From Pseudomonadota bacterium (GTDB lineage Bacteria > Pseudomonadota > Gammaproteobacteria > Xanthomonadales > Xanthomonadaceae): a DNA stretch of 12,711 bases. Made by a program: the position numbers and the translations under genes. Below the pieces are notes generated by a model. The model did no database searches. It saw only the letters and a list, made by a program, of their open reading frames with translations, and was not told the DNA's origin. This document shows, in pieces, positions 6,034 to 12,594 of this stretch. The stretch covers positions 1 to 12,711 of the forward strand of contig JAEWFH010000057.1 in assembly GCA_023388955.1 (NCBI GenBank), read 5' to 3'. How positions within the stretch are numbered: the stretch's first letter is position 1; every line of letters starts with the position of its first letter.

Positions 6034-6572
6034 TACTTCACCACCCGCAGGTGTCCGCCGCGACGCGGACCCGGCGTATCCGGGCCGTCATCGCCACCGC
6101 CGTCGCCGTCCGCCTCGCCCTGCGTCGTCCCGGCGTCGTCCTGCGCGCCCCCACTGTCGGGAACCGCGCTCAGGCCCGGGCGGCCGGGAGTTGGCGACGG
6201 CGCGGCATCGGAGTCACCGGGTTCCGCGCCGGAATCCGCCACCGGGTCTTCGGGCAGCGCCATTCCCTGCCCGTTCTCGCGCGCGTAGATGGCCAGCACG
6301 GCCTGGACCGGGACCCGGACGCCCTGGCTGACCCCGCCGAAGCGGGCACTGAAGCTGATCTGCTCGTTGTCCATCTCCAGCCCGGCCACGGCACGGTCGG
6401 CGATGTTGAGCACCACCCGCCCGTCCTGGACCGCGTGCGGCGGGACCTGCACCCCCGGGCGGGTCGCATCGACCAGCAGGTGCGGGGTCATGCCGTTGTC
6501 GGCGATCCACTCGTACAGGGCCCGCAACAGGTACGGGCGGTGGCTGGTCATGGCGGGTTCGATGTCGCTCAC
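6033..6572 (-). CDS. sspB: ClpXP specificity-enhancing factor SspB
   Basis: A 179-residue adaptor that binds the ssrA tag of stalled-ribosome products and hands them to the ClpXP protease. The folded core (about residues 9-107) carries RPYLLRALYEWIADNGMTPHLLVDA, VVLNIADRAV, FSARFGG and AIYARENGQGM, all close to E. coli SspB. The last residues HLRVVK are the conserved ClpX-docking tail. Between them lies a long linker (108-172) rich in Asp, Gly, Pro and Glu, likely disordered as in known SspB. Start is uncertain: GTG at 6572 gives MSDIEPAMTSHRPYLL, near the E. coli N-terminal length; ATG at 6551 would begin MTSHRPYLL. Neither has a clear ribosome site. It follows sspA by eight bases and is probably cotranscribed. 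No separate promoter seen. Confidence 0.93.
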   Translation of the reverse strand: MSDIEPAMTSHRPYLLRALYEWIADNGMTPHLLVDATRPGVQVPPHAVQDGRVVLNIADRAVAGLEMDNEQISFSARFGGVSQGVRVPVQAVLAIYARENGQGMALPEDPVADSGAEPGDSDAAPSPTPGRPGLSAVPDSGGAQDDAGTTQGEADGDGGGDDGPDTPGPRRGGHLRVVK

Positions 6573-6580
6573 TCCGGCGC

Positions 6581-7216
6581 TCAGGGCAGCTCGCGCAGGC
6601 GGCGTTCCTGCTCGGTCAGGCTGCGTGCGAACCCGGGGTTGCGGAAAATGCGGTTGCCGTATTCCTCGATGACCTTGGCGCCATCGCGCGGCAACGAAAC
6701 CCCGAGCGCGTCCAGGCGCCAGATGATCGGGGCCATGGCGCAGTCGGCCAGGCTCATCTCCGGGTTCAGGAAGAACTTGTAGGCCTTGAACAGCGGCACC
6801 GAGGCGGTCAGCAGTTCCTTGAGCCGCTTGCGCCCCGCTTCGGCCTGCGCGCGGGTGCCAAGCTGGATCGCCTGCACCTGCGGCACCCAGTCGTGCTCGA
6901 GCCGGAGCATGCCCAGCCGGAGCCTGGCGCGTGACAGCGGGTCGATCGGCATCAGCGGCGGGTGCGGATAGCGCTCGTCGATGTATTCGCTCAGCACGCT
7001 GGCGGCATACAGCACCAGGTCGCGCTCGACCAGGGTCGGGACCGAGTGGTACGGGTTGAGGTCGATCAGGTCCTCCGGAGGATCCTGCGGATCGACCGGG
7101 ATCAGGTCATAGCTCACGCCCTTGGCCGCCAGCACCAGGCGGACGCGATGGCACAGCACGCAGTCGGTCGAGGAGAACAGGGTTAGTGCGTTGCGCAAAC
7201 GTTGGCTCGCTGCCAT
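6581..7216 (-). CDS. sspA: Stringent starvation protein A (GST-fold)
   Basis: A 211-residue glutathione-S-transferase-fold protein that in E. coli binds RNA polymerase under starvation and stress and acts in acid tolerance and phage P1 late transcription. Sequence marks: N-terminal thioredoxin-like domain with LTLFSSTDCVLCHRVRLVLA (11-30), PPEDLIDLNPYHSVPTLVERDLVLY, the surface run YIDERYPHPPLMPIDPLSRAR that matches the family's conserved PHPPLMP pocket, then the helical domain with LADCAMAPIIWRLDALGV. It has a CVLC pair (Cys19, Cys22) where E. coli has no cysteine pair. ATG at 7216 is preceded by GAGAGG about five bases away. The open frame continues upstream to 7375 but that part is low-complexity and overlaps the terminator, so it is not coding. 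It follows petC and precedes sspB, a gene order also known from pseudomonads. Confidence 0.94.
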   Translation of the reverse strand: MAASQRLRNALTLFSSTDCVLCHRVRLVLAAKGVSYDLIPVDPQDPPEDLIDLNPYHSVPTLVERDLVLYAASVLSEYIDERYPHPPLMPIDPLSRARLRLGMLRLEHDWVPQVQAIQLGTRAQAEAGRKRLKELLTASVPLFKAYKFFLNPEMSLADCAMAPIIWRLDALGVSLPRDGAKVIEEYGNRIFRNPGFARSLTEQERRLRELP

Positions 7217-7252
7217 TTCGACCTCTCTCCGGTGTCCGGGTCCGCCGGACGC

Positions 7253-7280
7253 AAAAACGCCGCCCACCCCACGTGGACGG
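7253..7280 (-). terminator. Intrinsic terminator-like hairpin between petC and sspA
   Basis: On the minus strand CCGTCCAC (7280-7273), a 5-base loop GTGGG and GTGGGCGG (7267-7260) form an 8-bp GC-rich stem with one G-U pair, followed after CG by TTTTT (7257-7253). This is the best intrinsic terminator in the window. It lies 109 bases past the petC stop and only 36 bases before the sspA ATG. It should end or reduce petABC transcription before sspAB. Confidence 0.7.
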
Positions 7281-7328
7281 TCGCCACGCCCCGGCCGCCG
7301 TCTCCCCCGCCGCCCTCCCCGGCAGCGC

Positions 7329-7378
7329 CGGTTGCGTGCGGCCGGGCCCGGCAGTGCCGGGCCCGGGTCGCGCAACCG
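7329..7378. terminator. Large two-part hairpin just after petC
   Basis: Inner arms CCGGGCCCGGCA (7342-7353) and TGCCGGGCCCGG (7355-7366) are perfect 12-bp complements with a single base between, so about 10-11 bp can pair with a short loop. Outer arms CGGTTGCG (7329-7336) and CGCAACCG (7371-7378) add 8 bp after a small internal loop. It begins 11 bases after the petC stop codon. No T-tract follows, so it may protect the petABC 3' end or act with the terminator at 7253-7280. Confidence 0.5.
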
Positions 7379-7388
7379 TCGGGCAGCG

Positions 7389-8150
7389 TTACTTCACGTC
7401 CCGCCAATACTCCTTGTTGAGCAGCCAGGCGAGGAACGTGAACACGGCCAGGAAAAAGATCACCCACACACCGATCTGCTCCCGCTTGAGCACGGCGGGT
7501 TCGCCGGCGTACTCCAGGAACGCGGTGATGTCGCGCACCGCCTGGTCGAACTCCTCCGGCGCGACCGAGCCGGGGGTGGCCACGGTCAGGCCGACCACCG
7601 GGCGCTCGCCGGTGGTCGGGTCCGGCGCACCGTACTCAGCGTGCTGGATGCCCTGCAGCGGCCACAGCGGGTTGGGCATGGAGACGTTGGGGAACAGCTT
7701 GTTGTTCCAGCCCAGCGTGGCGCTTTCGTCCAGGTAGAACGACTTCAGGTAGGTGTACAGCCAGTCGGCCCCGCGCACGCGGGAGATCAGCGTCAAATCC
7801 GGCGGTGCCTTGCCGAACCAGTCGGCGGCGGCGTCGGCCGGCATGGAATTGACGATGTGGTCGCCGATGGCGCCGCCGGTGAAGTTGAGGTTCTCCATCA
7901 CCTGCTCCTCGGTCAGGCCGAGGTCCTCGGCCATCCGCGAGTAGCGCAGGTGTTCCAGCGAATGGCAGCCGGCGCAATAGTTCATGTACAGCTTGGCGCC
8001 ACGCTGCAGCGAACCACGGTCGCCCAGGTCGGTGCCTGCCTGCTGCAGGTCACCGCCGGCGGCGGCCAGGGCGGAGGCCGACAACAGCAGGCCGGCGGCG
8101 GCTACGACGAACCTTGCGAACATGCGGGTACGGGAGAGCGTCTTATTCAT
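7389..8150 (-). CDS. petC: Cytochrome c1 of the bc1 complex
   Basis: A 253-residue membrane-anchored c-type cytochrome that takes electrons from the Rieske protein and passes them to soluble or membrane cytochrome c. An N-terminal signal peptide ends near residues 28-30 (SASALAAAG). The covalent haem site is CAGCH at 59-63; Met158 in NVSMPNPLWPL is the likely sixth ligand. A C-terminal anchor helix runs from about 227 to 245 (GVWVIFFLAVFTFLAWLL), followed by a short basic tail. The size is like other cytochrome c1 proteins of beta- and gammaproteobacteria and there is no fused cytochrome b part. ATG at 8150 overlaps the petB end by eight bases (ATGAATAA), the tight coupling typical of this operon. 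Last gene of petABC, followed by strong hairpins. Confidence 0.97.
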   Translation of the reverse strand: MNKTLSRTRMFARFVVAAAGLLLSASALAAAGGDLQQAGTDLGDRGSLQRGAKLYMNYCAGCHSLEHLRYSRMAEDLGLTEEQVMENLNFTGGAIGDHIVNSMPADAAADWFGKAPPDLTLISRVRGADWLYTYLKSFYLDESATLGWNNKLFPNVSMPNPLWPLQGIQHAEYGAPDPTTGERPVVGLTVATPGSVAPEEFDQAVRDITAFLEYAGEPAVLKREQIGVWVIFFLAVFTFLAWLLNKEYWRDVK

Positions 8151-9402
8151 GCGTGGTCACCCGTTCCGGCAACGGCTTGGTTTTGTCGAGCTTCGTCCAG
8201 ATCGGCATGGTCAGGAAGATCAGGAAGTACACCGCGGTGAGGATCCGGCCGATGATCGTCTCCACCGGGTCGGTACCCGGGCCGGCGCCGATCTTGCCCA
8301 GCCAGACGAAGCTGACCGCCAGCAGGGCCAGCATGAGCTTGGTAATCCAGCCACGGTAGCGATGCGAGCGCACCGGGCTGCGGTCCAGCCACGGCACCGC
8401 GAACAGGATCGCGATCGCACCGAACATCACCAGCACGCCGCCCAGCTTGTCGGGGACCACGCGGAGCATCGCGTAGAACGGCGTGTAGTACCACACCGGC
8501 TTGATGTGCTCCGGGGTCACCAGGCGGTTGGCCTCGGTGAAGTTGTCGTGTTCCAGGAACCAGCCACCGAAGGCCGGCGCGAAGAAGATGATGAACGCGG
8601 CGATGATCAGGAAGAACCCGATGCCCACCAGGTCATGCACCGTGTAGTACGGATGGAAGGGGATCCCGTCGGCCGGCGCGGTCGGCGACCAGCGGTTGCC
8701 CTTCGGCCCCTTCTTGATGTCGATGCCGTCCGGGTTGTTGGACCCGACCTCGTGCAGCGCGCCGATGTGCAGCACGACCAGCAGCAGCAGCACCAGCGGC
8801 AGCGCGATGACGTGCAGGGCGAAGAAGCGGCCCAGGGTGGCATCGGAGGGCAGGTAGTCGCCCATGATCCACTCGGTCAGTCCGCCGCCGATCACCGGGA
8901 TCGCGCCGAACAGCGAGATGATCACCTTCGCGCCCCAGAACGACATCTGGCCCCACGGCAGCACGTAGCCCATGAAGGCCTCGGCCATCAGGACCAGGTA
9001 GATCAGCATGCCGATGATCCACACCAGTTCGCGCGGCTTCTGGTACGAGCCGTACATCAGGCCGCGGAACATGTGGATGTAGACCACGATGAAGAACAGC
9101 GAGGCACCGGTGGAGTGCATGTACCGGATCAGCCAGCCCCACTCCACGTCGCGCATGATGTACTCGACCGAGGCGAAGGCCTCGGCGGCGCTGGGCTTGT
9201 AGTGCATGGTCAGGAAGATCCCGGTCAGGATCTGGTTGACCAGCACCACCATCGCCAGCACGCCGAAGTAGTACCAGACGTTGAAGTTCTTCGGCGCGTA
9301 GTACTCGGACATGTGCTTGCGGTACACCGGCATCATGCCCGGAGCGCGCGCGTTGACCCAGTCCCAGGCGGTGGTTGCACCGCGGGTGATGAAGTTCGCC
9401 AT
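8143..9402 (-). CDS. petB: Cytochrome b of the bc1 complex
   Basis: A 419-residue polytopic membrane protein holding haems bL and bH and both quinone sites. Haem ligands are His96 and His110 in one helix (13 residues between) and His197 and His212 in the other (14 between, one more than mitochondrial or Rhodobacter-type cytochrome b). The Qo-site motif reads PVWY at 302-305, where mitochondria and alphaproteobacteria have PEWY. Both features are, as I recall, normal for many beta- and gammaproteobacteria. Other marks: GYVLPWGQMSFWGA at 145-158 and GSNNPDG at 220-226. Around eight or nine membrane segments fit. ATG at 9402, three bases after the petA stop, with a G-rich ribosome site inside the end of petA. 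Confidence 0.97.
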   Translation of the reverse strand: MANFITRGATTAWDWVNARAPGMMPVYRKHMSEYYAPKNFNVWYYFGVLAMVVLVNQILTGIFLTMHYKPSAAEAFASVEYIMRDVEWGWLIRYMHSTGASLFFIVVYIHMFRGLMYGSYQKPRELVWIIGMLIYLVLMAEAFMGYVLPWGQMSFWGAKVIISLFGAIPVIGGGLTEWIMGDYLPSDATLGRFFALHVIALPLVLLLLVVLHIGALHEVGSNNPDGIDIKKGPKGNRWSPTAPADGIPFHPYYTVHDLVGIGFFLIIAAFIIFFAPAFGGWFLEHDNFTEANRLVTPEHIKPVWYYTPFYAMLRVVPDKLGGVLVMFGAIAILFAVPWLDRSPVRSHRYRGWITKLMLALLAVSFVWLGKIGAGPGTDPVETIIGRILTAVYFLIFLTMPIWTKLDKTKPLPERVTTHE

Positions 9403-9405
9403 GGC

Positions 9406-10038
9406 TTATGCGGCCCCCTGCGGATCGACGCCGACGACGAGGGTGGTGTCGTCGACGTAGTGGTGCGGCGGCACGACCAGGTTGGTCGGCGCCGGCACGC
9501 CCTGGTAGACGCGACCGGACATGTCGAACTTGGATTTGTGGCAGGGGCAGAAGTAGCCGCCCTTCCAGTTCGCGTCGAATGGCTCGGGCCGGATCTCGGC
9601 CTTCATCTCGGGCGCGCAGCCCAGGTGGGTGCACAGGCCGACCAGCACCGAGACCTCCGGGCGCAGCGAGCGCATGTGGACGTCACCCTCCAGCACGTAG
9701 GCCGGCTGCTGCTCGGGGTTCTCCGACATCGGGTCGCGCAGCTGGTCGTCCAGCGTCGGCAGGGCCTCGAGCACCGCCGGCGAGCGGCGCACGATCCAGA
9801 TCGGCTGGCCGCGCCACTCGTGGACCAGGCGCTGCCCCACCTCGAGCGCGCTGATGTCGACCGTGATCGGCGCGCCGGCCTGCTTGGCCCGCTCGCTGGG
9901 ATTCCAGGACTTGATGAACGGGACCGCGGCGAACCCAGCGCCGACGGCACCGACCACCGCCGTGGTGGCGGTCAGGAACCGCCGCCGCCCGGTGTTGACG
10001 GGCTCGTATTGAGGATCAGTGACCCCTTCGTTGGCCAT
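9406..10038 (-). CDS. petA: Rieske iron-sulfur subunit of the bc1 complex
   Basis: A 210-residue protein that carries electrons from quinol at the Qo site of cytochrome b to cytochrome c1. A twin-arginine signal-anchor is visible: RRRFL at 18-22 followed by a hydrophobic helix to about residue 42, so it is likely Tat-exported folded with its cluster and kept as an anchor. The [2Fe-2S] site has box 1 CTHLGC (136-141) and box 2 CPCHKSKF (164-171); ligands Cys136, His138, Cys164 and His167, with Cys141 and Cys166 as the disulfide. An open frame extends 23 codons upstream but ATG at 10038 has GGAG just before it and gives a normal Tat N-terminus. First gene of petABC. Confidence 0.97.
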   Translation of the reverse strand: MANEGVTDPQYEPVNTGRRRFLTATTAVVGAVGAGFAAVPFIKSWNPSERAKQAGAPITVDISALEVGQRLVHEWRGQPIWIVRRSPAVLEALPTLDDQLRDPMSENPEQQPAYVLEGDVHMRSLRPEVSVLVGLCTHLGCAPEMKAEIRPEPFDANWKGGYFCPCHKSKFDMSGRVYQGVPAPTNLVVPPHHYVDDTTLVVGVDPQGAA

Positions 10039-10122
10039 CCGGCACTCCGCAGAACATCTGAAATGGGAATCCGCCGGGCTGCCCGGCCACTCGCGCGGCA
10101 GGGCCACCCATAAAGACGCGCC

Positions 10123-10152
10123 AGTGTAACGGAAGGCTTAACAACCCGACAA
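10123..10152 (-). promoter_or_regulatory. Candidate sigma-70 promoter for petABC
   Basis: On the minus strand TTGTCG (10152-10147, 4 of 6 to TTGACA) and TACACT (10128-10123, 4 of 6 to TATAAT) are 18 bases apart. A start near 10116 would give a leader of about 78 bases before petA. It lies in the 119-bp gap after the transglycosylase stop. Matches are modest, but this is the only AT-richer stretch there. Confidence 0.4.
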
Positions 10153-10157
10153 TCCGT

Positions 10158-11042
10158 TCAGCCCGCCCGCATCGCGTCGCGGTAGCGCTCGGCCAGCACC
10201 CCGACCCGCTGCACGTAACGCTGGGTCTCGCTGAACGGGGGGACGCCGTCGTATTTGTCGACGTTGCCCTCCCCCGCGTTGTACCCCGCCGCGGCCAGGG
10301 TCAGGTCGCCGTTGAAGCGCTTGAGCAGCCATGCCAGGTACTGCACCCCGCCCTGGATGTTCTCGGCGGCGTTGAACGGATTGTCGACGCCGAAGCGGCG
10401 CGCGGTCGCGGGCATGAGCTGCATCAGGCCCTGCGCACCCACGCGCGAGAGCGCGTTGGGGTTGAACGAGGACTCGGCGTGGATGATGGCCCGCACCACC
10501 GCCTCGTCGACCCCGTGCCTGCGCGCCGCCTCGGCGATCTCGGCGGTGTAGGCGGTGGTGTTCAACCGCACCCGGCCGAAGTCCGGCCCGGCCGGGGCGC
10601 AGGCGAAGCAGGTTTCCATGAAGCTGTAGCTGATCGTGCGGACCCGGCTGCTGGCCGTGCCACGCGGCGGTGGCGCGCTGGTGTAGTGGCGCACGCCGTC
10701 CTTGATGTAGGAGTAGACCTGCCCCTGCACGCGGCGGCTGCCGGTGCCGGAGCGGGCGCCGGACGGCGGGGCGGCGTTGGTCATCTTCGACCCGGCGACG
10801 GGGTCGGCCGAGGTGCTGACGACGGCCGCGCTGGACTGCGCCGGCTTCGGCGCGGAGCTGGCCGGCGGCGAGGGAGTGGACTTGTAATGGCTGACGGCGG
10901 TGCATTTGGCCCCCGCCACCCGCTTGCTGACGTAGCTGATCGCGCCGTCCGGCCCGTCGCAACGCCAGATCGTGCCGGCGACGGCGGACTGCGCCGCCAA
11001 CAGGCACGCAAGCAAGACCAGCGCTGTCGCCCCTCCCCTCAT
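10158..11042 (-). CDS. Secreted lytic transglycosylase, DUF4124 plus SLT domain
   Basis: A 294-residue exported murein-cleaving enzyme. The signal peptide covers about residues 1-22 (MRGGATALVLLACLLAAQSAVA). Residues 24-41 (TIWRCDGPDGAISYVSKR) look like a DUF4124 module; a low-complexity Ser/Ala/Pro stretch follows (54-105); residues 108-124 (QVYSYIKDGVRHYTSAP) resemble a second, weaker copy of such a module. The C-terminal SLT domain (about 165-290) has the catalytic Glu190 in IIHAESSFNP, GAQGLMQLMPATA at 202-214, and AAGYNAGEGNV at 251-261. It would cut the MurNAc-GlcNAc bond and leave 1,6-anhydro ends in the periplasm. Cys145 and Cys148 form a CFAC pair before the SLT domain. ATG at 11042 is chosen because it opens a clean signal peptide; no ribosome site precedes it. 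Single-gene unit, divergent from miaB. Confidence 0.9.
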   Translation of the reverse strand: MRGGATALVLLACLLAAQSAVAGTIWRCDGPDGAISYVSKRVAGAKCTAVSHYKSTPSPPASSAPKPAQSSAAVVSTSADPVAGSKMTNAAPPSGARSGTGSRRVQGQVYSYIKDGVRHYTSAPPPRGTASSRVRTISYSFMETCFACAPAGPDFGRVRLNTTAYTAEIAEAARRHGVDEAVVRAIIHAESSFNPNALSRVGAQGLMQLMPATARRFGVDNPFNAAENIQGGVQYLAWLLKRFNGDLTLAAAGYNAGEGNVDKYDGVPPFSETQRYVQRVGVLAERYRDAMRAG

Positions 11043-11049
11043 GGGCGCG

Positions 11050-11078
11050 ATTCTGCCAACCGCCCCGGCAGGGCGCAA
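11050..11078 (-). promoter_or_regulatory. Candidate promoter giving a near-leaderless transglycosylase mRNA
   Basis: Minus-strand TTGCGC (11078-11073) and CAGAAT (11055-11050) are exactly 17 bases apart. Transcription would start about 7 bases after the -10, at or next to the ATG at 11042. This fits the lack of any ribosome-binding site there. The -35 match is weak (3 of 6). Confidence 0.4.
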
Positions 11079-11095
11079 CAGCCAGGGCGGCGCGG

Positions 11096-11101
11096 TAGAA
11101 T
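11096..11101 (+). promoter_or_regulatory. Candidate -10 box for miaB
   Basis: TAGAAT (5 of 6 to TATAAT) lies 48 bases before the miaB ATG. No good -35 hexamer is seen 16-18 bases upstream. The same TAGAAT form is found before purE in this window, so it may be a usual -10 form in this genome. Confidence 0.4.
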
Positions 11102-11149
11102 TGCGGTTTTTCCGGCGCGGATTGACCGCCGCCACCCCGGACACCCGCC

Positions 11150-12535
11150 ATGACCGACACCCTCGCCCCCGCGGCCGACGCCACCCTGCCGGCGCGCGGC
11201 AAGCTCTACATCCAGACCCACGGCTGCCAGATGAACGAGTATGACTCGGCCCGCATGGCCGACGTGCTCGCCGCCGCCGAGGGACTGGAGTTGACCGACA
11301 ACGCCGAGGAGGCCGACGTCATCCTGGTCAACACCTGCTCGATCCGCGAGAAGGCGCAGGAGAAGGTGTTCAGCCAGCTCGGCCGCTGGAAGTCGCTCAA
11401 GAACGGCGACCGGCCGGTGCTGATCGGCGTCGGTGGCTGCGTGGCCAGCCAGGAGGGCGAAGCCATCGTCAGGCGCGCCCCGCACGTGGACCTGGTGTTC
11501 GGCCCGCAGACCCTGCACCGGCTGCCCGAGCTGATCCGCGGGCGCCGCGAGAGCGGGCTTCCGCAGGTCGACATCAGCTTCCCGGAGATCGAGAAGTTCG
11601 ACCGCCTGCCCGAGCCGCGGGCGGAAGGGCCGACCGCGTTCGTGTCGATCATGGAGGGTTGCAGCAAGTACTGCAGCTTCTGCGTGGTCCCGTATACACG
11701 CGGCGAGGAGATCAGCCGGCCGTTCGAGGACGTGCTGGTGGAGGTCGCGCAGCTGGCCGCCAAGGGCGTGCGCGAGGTCAACCTGCTGGGCCAGAACGTC
11801 AACGCCTATCGCGGACCGATGGCGGACGAGGACGGCAACGAGGCCGGCACCGCGGACCTGGGCCTGTTGATCCGCGCGGTGGCGCAGATCGACGGCATCG
11901 ACCGGATCCGCTTCACCACCTCGCACCCGCTGGAGTTCTCCGACTCGCTGGTGGAGGCCTACCGCGACGTGCCGGAGCTGGCCAACTACCTGCACCTGCC
12001 GGTGCAGTCGGGTTCGGACCGGGTGCTGAGCGCGATGAAGCGCGGCTACACCGCGCTGGAGTTCAAGCAGAAGGTACGCAAGCTGCGCGAGGTGCGGCCG
12101 GATATCTCGATCAGCTCGGACTTCATCGTCGGCTTCCCCGGCGAGACCGATGCCGATTTCGAGAAGACCATGAAGCTGATCGCCGACGTCGGTTTCGACC
12201 AGAGCTTCTCCTTCATCTACTCCCGCCGCCCCGGCACCCCGGCGGCGGACCTGGAGGACAGCACCTCGTCCGAGGACAAGCACGCCCGGCTGTCGCGGCT
12301 GCAGGCGGCGATCAACGACAACGCCCGGGTGATTTCCGAGGCGATGGTCGGCAGCGTCCAGAAGGTGCTGGTCGAGGGCCCGTCGCGGAAAGACCCCAAC
12401 GAGCTCACCGGCAAGACCGAGAACATGCGCTCGGTGAACTTCCCCGGCCATCCACGGCTGGTGGGCCAGTTCGTGGACGTGGAGATCACCCGGGCGATGG
12501 CGAACTCGCTGCGGGGGCGGGTGGTTACGCGCTGA
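11150..12535 (+). CDS. miaB: tRNA-2-methylthio-N6-dimethylallyladenosine synthase MiaB
   Basis: A 461-residue radical-SAM methylthiotransferase that adds a methylthio group to i6A37 of tRNAs reading codons that begin with U. Three domains are seen. The N-terminal domain holds the auxiliary cluster cysteines Cys26 (QTHGCQMNEYDS), Cys63 (VNTCSIREKA) and Cys97 (GVGGCVASQEG). The radical-SAM core starts at Cys171-Cys175-Cys178 (CSKYCSFCVVPYTRG) and includes LLGQNVNAY and the run HLPVQSGSDRVLSAMKRGYT. The C-terminal TRAM domain (about 385-460) has VLVEGPSRKDPNELTGKTENMR and ends GQFVDVEITRAMANSLRG. ATG at 11150 is first in frame with the family N-terminus; the ribosome site is poor. In many proteobacteria miaB precedes phoH and ybeY; here it is followed by a REP-like element and a convergent gene. 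Confidence 0.97.
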   Translation: MTDTLAPAADATLPARGKLYIQTHGCQMNEYDSARMADVLAAAEGLELTDNAEEADVILVNTCSIREKAQEKVFSQLGRWKSLKNGDRPVLIGVGGCVASQEGEAIVRRAPHVDLVFGPQTLHRLPELIRGRRESGLPQVDISFPEIEKFDRLPEPRAEGPTAFVSIMEGCSKYCSFCVVPYTRGEEISRPFEDVLVEVAQLAAKGVREVNLLGQNVNAYRGPMADEDGNEAGTADLGLLIRAVAQIDGIDRIRFTTSHPLEFSDSLVEAYRDVPELANYLHLPVQSGSDRVLSAMKRGYTALEFKQKVRKLREVRPDISISSDFIVGFPGETDADFEKTMKLIADVGFDQSFSFIYSRRPGTPAADLEDSTSSEDKHARLSRLQAAINDNARVISEAMVGSVQKVLVEGPSRKDPNELTGKTENMRSVNFPGHPRLVGQFVDVEITRAMANSLRGRVVTR

Positions 12536-12543
12536 TACGGCGG

Positions 12544-12594
12544 GCGTGGATCCCCGCTTTCGCGGGGATGACGGAGTCGCGGGAATGACGGAGT
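12544..12594. repeat. REP-like palindrome with a duplicated half
   Basis: GCGTGGATCCCCGCTTTCGCGGGGATGACGG-type element, of a kind often scattered between genes in xanthomonads and other GC-rich proteobacteria. ATCCCCGC (12550-12557), loop TTTC and GCGGGGAT (12562-12569) form a perfect 8-bp stem. The right half is repeated in tandem: 12561-12577 and 12578-12594 are 17-bp direct repeats with one G/A difference. It fills the gap between convergent miaB and the amidohydrolase gene, where it may also serve as a transcription end. Confidence 0.75.

Noticed and set aside
7217..7375. An N-terminal extension of SspA, or a small gene upstream of it.
   Set aside because: The stretch is Arg/Gly-rich, overlaps the terminator and hairpins, and SspA begins normally at 7216 after GAGAGG.
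10039..10107. A 23-codon N-terminal extension of the Rieske protein.
   Set aside because: The internal ATG at 10038 has a ribosome site and gives a normal twin-arginine signal; the extension overlaps the likely leader.
7984..10113. A 709-codon open frame on the plus strand opposite petABC.
   Set aside because: It lies antisense to three clear respiratory genes, is rich in His, Asp, Gln, Arg and Val as expected from reversed GC-rich codons, and matches no family I know.
11039..12451. A 470-codon open frame on the minus strand opposite miaB.
   Set aside because: Mirror image of miaB codons in a GC-rich genome; no motifs and composition typical of an antisense shadow.
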